Positions 59,651 through 64,000 of a stretch of DNA of 64,000 bases are shown here, in pieces. A program made the translations under genes and the position numbers. Positions within the stretch are counted from its first letter, which is position 1. The number at the start of each line of letters is the position of its first letter. This DNA comes from Shimia sp039969785 (lineage in GTDB: Bacteria > Pseudomonadota > Alphaproteobacteria > Rhodobacterales > Rhodobacteraceae). The stretch covers positions 62,001 through 126,000 of the forward strand of contig NZ_JBDVNC010000037.1 of assembly GCF_039969785.1 (NCBI RefSeq), written 5' to 3'. The notes under the pieces are model-generated. The model saw only the letters and a list, made by a program, of their open reading frames with translations. It did no database searches and was not told the DNA's origin.

Positions 59651-59995
59651 TTATTTCAAAGATCTGATCTGTGTAGCAATCCAACGGGATGCTGGATCCG
59701 GGCGCATGGTCCAGGCTGCGGCCTGCTCAACATACGTTCCGCCATCCAATCGTGCGACATGCTGGACGTAAAAATCGGGGCCGTACTGGGCCATAATCGC
59801 GCCCTTCATGCCAAAAAAGGCAACGGCGACCATTGTCAGACCGGTCCACGGTATCCCACGACGACGCCCTGCGCCGCGCACAATGACATATCCATCCCGG
59901 TTAATAGCAACCCGTTTGCGGGGGCGACGACCCCTGGCCTCTTGGCGATAAATCCCGGCCAGGCGTTCGTGAAACTCTGCGTGCGATTCACTCAT
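59651..59995 (-). CDS. Small single-TM protein with basic N-terminal region, function unknown
   Basis: A 114-residue protein. It begins MSESHAEFHERLAGIYRQEARGRRPRKRVAINRDGYVIVRG, continues with one transmembrane helix (GLTMVAVAFFGMKGAIMAQYG) and ends in a polar tail (YVEQAAAWTMRPDPASRWIATQIRSL). The basic stretch before the helix suggests the N-terminus is cytoplasmic. I recall similar proteins only as hypotheticals in Rhodobacteraceae. ATG 59995 has a weak AGAGAA upstream. It is convergent with the DUF1127 gene, each with its own terminator. Confidence 0.75.
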   Translation of the reverse strand: MSESHAEFHERLAGIYRQEARGRRPRKRVAINRDGYVIVRGAGRRRGIPWTGLTMVAVAFFGMKGAIMAQYGPDFYVQHVARLDGGTYVEQAAAWTMRPDPASRWIATQIRSLK

Positions 59996-60036
59996 GGCAA
60001 CATTCTCTTGTTTGGCCCCCACCAAACATGGCCAAA

Positions 60037-60107
60037 TTCGCCTGCAAATGTGGCGAAAATGTGGCACGACCGTGGAAATGGGGCGAATTCAAGACAAATA
60101 CGGCGAA
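60037..60107. promoter_or_regulatory. Phased GGCGAA hexamers upstream of the small membrane-protein gene
   Basis: TTCGCC at 60037 is inverted against GGCGAA at 60052, and further GGCGAA copies begin at 60082 and 60102, so the direct copies are 30 and 20 bp apart. A 7-bp hairpin ACTGCCC/GGGCAGT follows at 60108-60126. The spacing in multiples of about one helical turn suggests protein binding; the promoter itself is not identified. Confidence 0.4.
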
Positions 60108-60246
60108 ACTGCCCGAATTGGGCAGTCCGCTCCGAAACAATACATGCAAGGTATTCTGATTGTTCGTAAATTTGCAACGCCGCTGACAAACGCGCGCAAA
60201 AAAGGGCAACTCGCAGGCCGCCCGATTCTACTCAAATTTTAGAAAT

Positions 60247-61116
60247 TCAGTGCTTGGTCAGCGTCAGCGTCGTCCATTCACCGATTTCTTCACGTGTGTG
60301 CACGTCAAACCCGCTGGCCTCATATGCCGCAATCACTTCGTCGGCCTGCTCATTCAGCAAACCCGACAGGATAGCATGCCCGTCCCTGGCAATATTTGCC
60401 CCCATGTCCGGGGCCAACCCAATCAGCGGCGCTTTCAGGATATTGGCAAATACCAGATCATACGGCGCCTTTGCTGCCAGATCAGGATGACCAAACCCCG
60501 CGGCTTCAAGGCACAGCACGCGCCCCTCCAGCCCGTTGGCCCTAACATTCGCCTCGGCCACGTCGACCGCCACTTCGTCAATATCGCTGGCCAACACCGG
60601 ATTGGGCCAGATACGCGCCGCACCCATCGCCAAAACCGCTGTACCGCACCCGATGTCGGCCACGTTTTGCCCGACCACACCTTCGATCGCCAGTCGGTCC
60701 AGCGCCTTAAGGCAGCCCAGCGTTGTTCCATGATGCCCGGTGCCAAAGGCCATCGCCGCCTCGATCAGCAACGGCTCTGACCCATCGGGCACTTTATCCG
60801 CGTCATGACTGCCATAGACAAAGAACCGCCCCGCCTCGACCGGCGCCAGCTCGCGCTTAACATGCGCAACCCAATCCGTATCCGGCAATTCAGACACGGC
60901 AAAAGGTTTGGCACCAAACGCTGCCGTCAACACGGCCAGACCAGCTTCATCCGGGCTTTCTGTGAAATACCCGCCGACTTCCCAAAGCCCCGACCCGTCT
61001 TCGACCTCAAACACGCCCACACCGGTGGGTTCCGGCATCAGCCGTTCCATCGCATCGCCCAGCTTTTCGGCCTGTTCCTTGCCCATCAGGGTGGTCAGCG
61101 CGGTAAATGTGGGCAT
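60247..61116 (-). CDS. prmA: Ribosomal protein L11 methyltransferase
   Basis: A 289-residue SAM-dependent methyltransferase that trimethylates L11. The FGTGHHGTTLGCLKAL motif (family AFGTGxHxTT) is at about residues 123-140. The SAM site is VADIGCGTAVLAMGAARIW, followed by ASDIDEVAVDVAEANVRANGL and YDLVFANIL. AGGAG lies 7 bases before the ATG. It stands downstream of the MATE gene on the same strand. Confidence 0.96.
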   Translation of the reverse strand: MPTFTALTTLMGKEQAEKLGDAMERLMPEPTGVGVFEVEDGSGLWEVGGYFTESPDEAGLAVLTAAFGAKPFAVSELPDTDWVAHVKRELAPVEAGRFFVYGSHDADKVPDGSEPLLIEAAMAFGTGHHGTTLGCLKALDRLAIEGVVGQNVADIGCGTAVLAMGAARIWPNPVLASDIDEVAVDVAEANVRANGLEGRVLCLEAAGFGHPDLAAKAPYDLVFANILKAPLIGLAPDMGANIARDGHAILSGLLNEQADEVIAAYEASGFDVHTREEIGEWTTLTLTKH

Positions 61117-61189
61117 GAGAGCTCTCCTATCAGGTTCCCCGGGCGCTTAGGCGGTCCAACCCGGCCCGTCAACCCTGCGACACCACCGC

Positions 61190-62509
61190 TTAGAGTTGAC
61201 GCAGGTAGCGCCAGGTCCACATTGCGCCAATCACGCCAACCGCAGCGCCTGCGCCCGATTGCGCGTAAACGACGCCCGGCGCCCCGAAAACCGAGGATGC
61301 CCAAAGAGCCACTGGCAGGATCAACACACCATCGCGCAACCAGTTCAACATTGTAGAGCGTGTCGGTTTGTCCAGATTGTTGAATGCCGCATTGGAAACG
61401 AACAAGGCGCCGATAAACAGAAACGCGCCCGCGCCCAGATAGGCAAACGCCTCATAGACCTGCGCGCCTTGATCAACCAGACCAAACCCGACAATCACCA
61501 ATTGCGCAGTCGCCACAAGCATTGCCCAGACCAAAATACTGTACCCGGCACAGAAAATCAGGGCATCGCGAAAGGCACTGCGCACGCGGTCGATCAGCCC
61601 GGCGCCATAGTTTTGGCCAAAGATGCCCCCTATCGCCCCGGACAGCGAAAAGAGACCACCGAATGCCACCACCATCATCCGGTTGACCACCGCCCAAGCG
61701 GCCACAGCATTGTCACCAAACCCTGCTATCACGCCGGTCAAAAGGTAATTCCCAAACGGTGTCGCCATCTGCGTCAGGATGGCTGGCACTGCCACCAGGG
61801 CAAAGGGTTTTGCGCTGCGTTTGATGGCGTTCCAATCTGGGCGCGCAAACAGGTCGTGCACGCCGATGGCAAACAACATGGCCATCCCCGCCATCACAAA
61901 CCGCGACAGCACAACACCCAGCGCCGCCCCGTCCAGCCCCAAACCCAGCCCAAGGATCAGAAACGGGTCGACAACCATTGCGACCGCCCCTGATGTCAGC
62001 GTGACATACATCGACCGGCGCCCGTCGCCCACAGCGCGCAGGCTCGCTTGTCCTGCCATTCCGACGGCCATCACAATCAGCGATGGCATCGAAATCAGAA
62101 TATAACGCGACGCCAAAGCCAGCGTTTCGCCTTCTGCCCCCACTTGCCTCAGCATCGGTTCGCGCAGCGCAACAATCAACACCGCAACCAGCAACTGCAC
62201 TGTCAGGGTCAGCGCCATTGCACCGGTCGCGTCCTGGCGTGCCCGCTCAAAGTCGCCCATGCCGATCCCACGCGATATCATGGCAACCCCGGCGATCATC
62301 AGACCAACGCCAATGGACACAGCAAAAAACTGAACAGCAAACGCAAACCCGATTGCCGCCACCAAAGTCCGGTCGCCTGCTTTCGCAATCCAGAACAGGT
62401 TCGCCAGATCGACCAGAAACACAAAGGTGATTCCCGCGGCCCCGGTCAGGGTCATGCGCACGACATGACCCATCGTCGATCCATCTAAGAAACGACCGCG
62501 CCGCGCCAT
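61190..62509 (-). CDS. MATE family efflux transporter
   Basis: A 439-residue, 12-helix transporter. The start MARRGRFLDGSTMGHVVRMTLTGAAGITFVF fits Rhodobacteraceae MATE proteins, and the pseudo-twofold halves are visible (GVGLMIAGVAMISRGIGMGDFERAR; GGIFGQNYGAGLIDRVRSAF). It would export drugs or metabolites using a cation gradient. It begins 3 bases after the upstream MFS stop codon, so the two exporters are translated together. Confidence 0.9.
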   Translation of the reverse strand: MARRGRFLDGSTMGHVVRMTLTGAAGITFVFLVDLANLFWIAKAGDRTLVAAIGFAFAVQFFAVSIGVGLMIAGVAMISRGIGMGDFERARQDATGAMALTLTVQLLVAVLIVALREPMLRQVGAEGETLALASRYILISMPSLIVMAVGMAGQASLRAVGDGRRSMYVTLTSGAVAMVVDPFLILGLGLGLDGAALGVVLSRFVMAGMAMLFAIGVHDLFARPDWNAIKRSAKPFALVAVPAILTQMATPFGNYLLTGVIAGFGDNAVAAWAVVNRMMVVAFGGLFSLSGAIGGIFGQNYGAGLIDRVRSAFRDALIFCAGYSILVWAMLVATAQLVIVGFGLVDQGAQVYEAFAYLGAGAFLFIGALFVSNAAFNNLDKPTRSTMLNWLRDGVLILPVALWASSVFGAPGVVYAQSGAGAAVGVIGAMWTWRYLRQL

Positions 62510-62512
62510 ATC

Positions 62513-63754
62513 CTATTGTGCCGGCGTTGCGGAATACCGCGACAGCCGTGTTTCATTGCCCTTTTCGGGGTGGCGCGGCACCAATGTCGCCAGCCCAAGC
62601 GAAACCGCCGCCATACATGCCGCCAGCGCGAAAACTGCGCCCGGCGACACCAGCCAAAGCAATCCCAAAAGAACCGGCAGAAACACCGCCGCGATATGGT
62701 TGATGGTAAACGCCACAGCCGCCGTTGGCGCGATGTCTTCCGGATCGCAAATCTTCTGAAAATAGGTTTTCAACGCCAGAGCTAGCGAAAACAGCATGTG
62801 ATCCAACACATAAAGCACCGACGCCAGAACAATGCCCCAGCCGAAAAAATAGATCCCGCCATAGGCCAGAAAGACCATCACAAGCCCAAAATATTCGAAA
62901 ATCAAAGTGCGCCGCTCACCAAAACGCGCAACCCCGACGCCAACCAACGGCGCAAAAATCATGTTGGCCACCAGATTGATCAGATAGAGCGCCGTAATCT
63001 CATGCACGTCAAAGCCAAACCGCTCGACCATCATGAACCCGGCGAATACCACAAAAATCTGGCGACGTGCCCCGGCCATGAATTGCATCGCGTAATACAG
63101 CCAATACCGCTTTTTCAGCACCATTTTGCGTACTTGCGGGGTACGGCTTTCGAATTGCGGATAAGCCAGCAGGCAAAAAATCGCGATTACCGCCGTGACG
63201 CCGCCGCCCAGCATGTACACAAAGTTATAGCTCAGATCGAACCGCTCCCAACTCAGCACTATCAGCCCATACGCCACCAGCGTCGCCGCGGACCCGGCCG
63301 CCAATAACCAGCCCAGCGCCTTGGGCGCGCGCGCCTTGTCCAGCCATTGCAACTGCAAAGACTGGTTCACAGTCTCATAGTAATGAAACCCGATTGAACT
63401 CAGCATGGTGATGGTCAGAATGCCCGCCATGCTTGGGAACCACGCAGTCACGGCCGTTGCCACGCCCAGCAGCAGCAAAGACACCATGCCCAGCACCTGT
63501 TCGCGCATGAACATCAGAATGGCGATTACACCAACGGCAAAGAAACCCGGAATTTCGCGCACGGTGTGCAGCAACCCGATATCAGCGCCATCAAACCCGG
63601 CCATTTCGATCACAAAATTGTTCAGCAGCGCGGACCACACGTTAAACGCAATCGGCATCGCCAGCGCCATAAGAAACAGCAAGGTCACGGGGCGCCGCCA
63701 CACTGGCAAGTGCGCCGCCTCATCAATGGTCATTTTATTTAACATGCGTCGCAA
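62513..63754 (-). CDS. MFS transporter
   Basis: A 413-residue protein with 12 hydrophobic helices. Segments such as GVGVARFGERRTLIFEYFGLVMVF in the middle loop and the general two-half layout identify it as a major facilitator, but the substrate group is not clear. The start is uncertain: TTG 63754 has GAGGGG 5 bases upstream, whereas ATG 63745 and ATG 63733 lack a well-spaced ribosome site. It is coupled to the MATE gene. Confidence 0.85.
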   Translation of the reverse strand: MRRMLNKMTIDEAAHLPVWRRPVTLLFLMALAMPIAFNVWSALLNNFVIEMAGFDGADIGLLHTVREIPGFFAVGVIAILMFMREQVLGMVSLLLLGVATAVTAWFPSMAGILTITMLSSIGFHYYETVNQSLQLQWLDKARAPKALGWLLAAGSAATLVAYGLIVLSWERFDLSYNFVYMLGGGVTAVIAIFCLLAYPQFESRTPQVRKMVLKKRYWLYYAMQFMAGARRQIFVVFAGFMMVERFGFDVHEITALYLINLVANMIFAPLVGVGVARFGERRTLIFEYFGLVMVFLAYGGIYFFGWGIVLASVLYVLDHMLFSLALALKTYFQKICDPEDIAPTAAVAFTINHIAAVFLPVLLGLLWLVSPGAVFALAACMAAVSLGLATLVPRHPEKGNETRLSRYSATPAQ

Positions 63755-64000
63755 ATACGCCCCTCAGTTGTTAAAGGCGAGTGTAAAAGAGCGCAGTTAG
63801 GTCTGTATTCACGCACACTTGTTTGCAGTTGTAAGGCAGGTAAGCTGATCACTCCTGATGCGCCTCAGGTGGCGCTGGATGCACACCGACACAGAATACC
63901 CTGCAAAGCTCAATCCAAAAGCCGCCATTATCATTGGTTCAGAAACACTCAGAATTCGGCGCTTTAGTTTTCGCACGCGTGTCGAACGATACCCCCCAAA
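63755..64000. other. Right-edge region without a supported gene
   Basis: The last 246 bases contain the MFS upstream region. A minus-strand frame stays open from 64000 to a stop at 63809-63811 (64 codons with the stop) and could be the end of a gene that lies outside the window, but I cannot recognise it. Confidence 0.4.

Noticed and set aside
63809..64000. Minus-strand open frame of 64 codons at the right edge
   Set aside because: It contains one hydrophobic stretch (MIMAAFGLSFAGYSVSV) but no recognised motif, and a frame this short can be open by chance; it could be a gene end but is not supportable.

Overview
The window looks like a chromosomal segment of a marine Rhodobacterales (Roseobacter-group) alphaproteobacterium. 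This is inferred from gene content and order: tolQRAB-pal-cpoB-tilS-ftsH, ruvCAB upstream of ybgC, a CarD/FdxA/S4/SUV3-like helicase block, an alphaproteobacterial tRNA-His lacking G-1, RpoH, and several small families I remember mainly from Rhodobacteraceae (DUF6476- and DUF6324-like). Base composition is moderately GC-rich throughout, except for an AT-rich gap around 15.9-16.15 kb. No rRNA, CRISPR array, insertion sequence, prophage or replication origin was seen.

Layout. 1-7 kb: the N-terminal end of a haloalkane dehalogenase; hppD (tyrosine catabolism) divergent from an Lrp/AsnC regulator over paired palindromes; a Kef-type antiporter; cobT divergent from cobS; a 6-TM cation channel with a zinc ribbon; carD. 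7-15 kb: fdxA, an S4 RNA-binding protein, a SUV3-like helicase and a TPR protein on the minus strand, then an SCP2-domain protein, a lysophospholipase and pepF on the plus strand. 15-21 kb: a delta-class carbonic anhydrase, a frameshifted ybiI/DksA-type gene, a long inverted repeat, a Gfo/Idh/MocA oxidoreductase, a capsule-type protein, rpoH, and rluD sharing start-codon bases with a small membrane protein.

21-30 kb is the most unusual block: three translationally overlapping minus-strand genes encode a LysM/FecR/FN3/Ig-like envelope protein, a 1628-residue protein with about 15 PKD repeats, and a membrane class III nucleotide cyclase with a Cache-like periplasmic sensor. I infer an envelope scaffold or adhesin that is sensed and reported through a cyclic nucleotide; this is the best candidate for an undescribed system.

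30-40 kb: tRNA-His, a GNAT enzyme, a small conserved protein, a TetA-like exporter, an alcohol dehydrogenase with an enolase-superfamily enzyme, and an ArsR regulator followed by the ligase-associated helicase/PdeM repair pair. 40-46 kb: a LytTR membrane regulator, a thioesterase, one-carbon genes folD and fhs, chorismate mutase, a membrane cyclic-nucleotide-binding protein, a MOSC protein and Tam. 46-59 kb: ftsH, tilS, the Tol-Pal operon, ybgC, a divergent histidine phosphatase and ruvCAB. 59-64 kb: a DUF1127 protein, a small membrane protein, prmA, and MATE and MFS exporters.

Small-scale structure includes strong intrinsic terminators, two intergenic copies of a four-unit 11-bp tandem repeat 25 kb apart, and helically phased hexamers or palindromes upstream of several genes. 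All family names come from reading the translated sequences; no database search was run.
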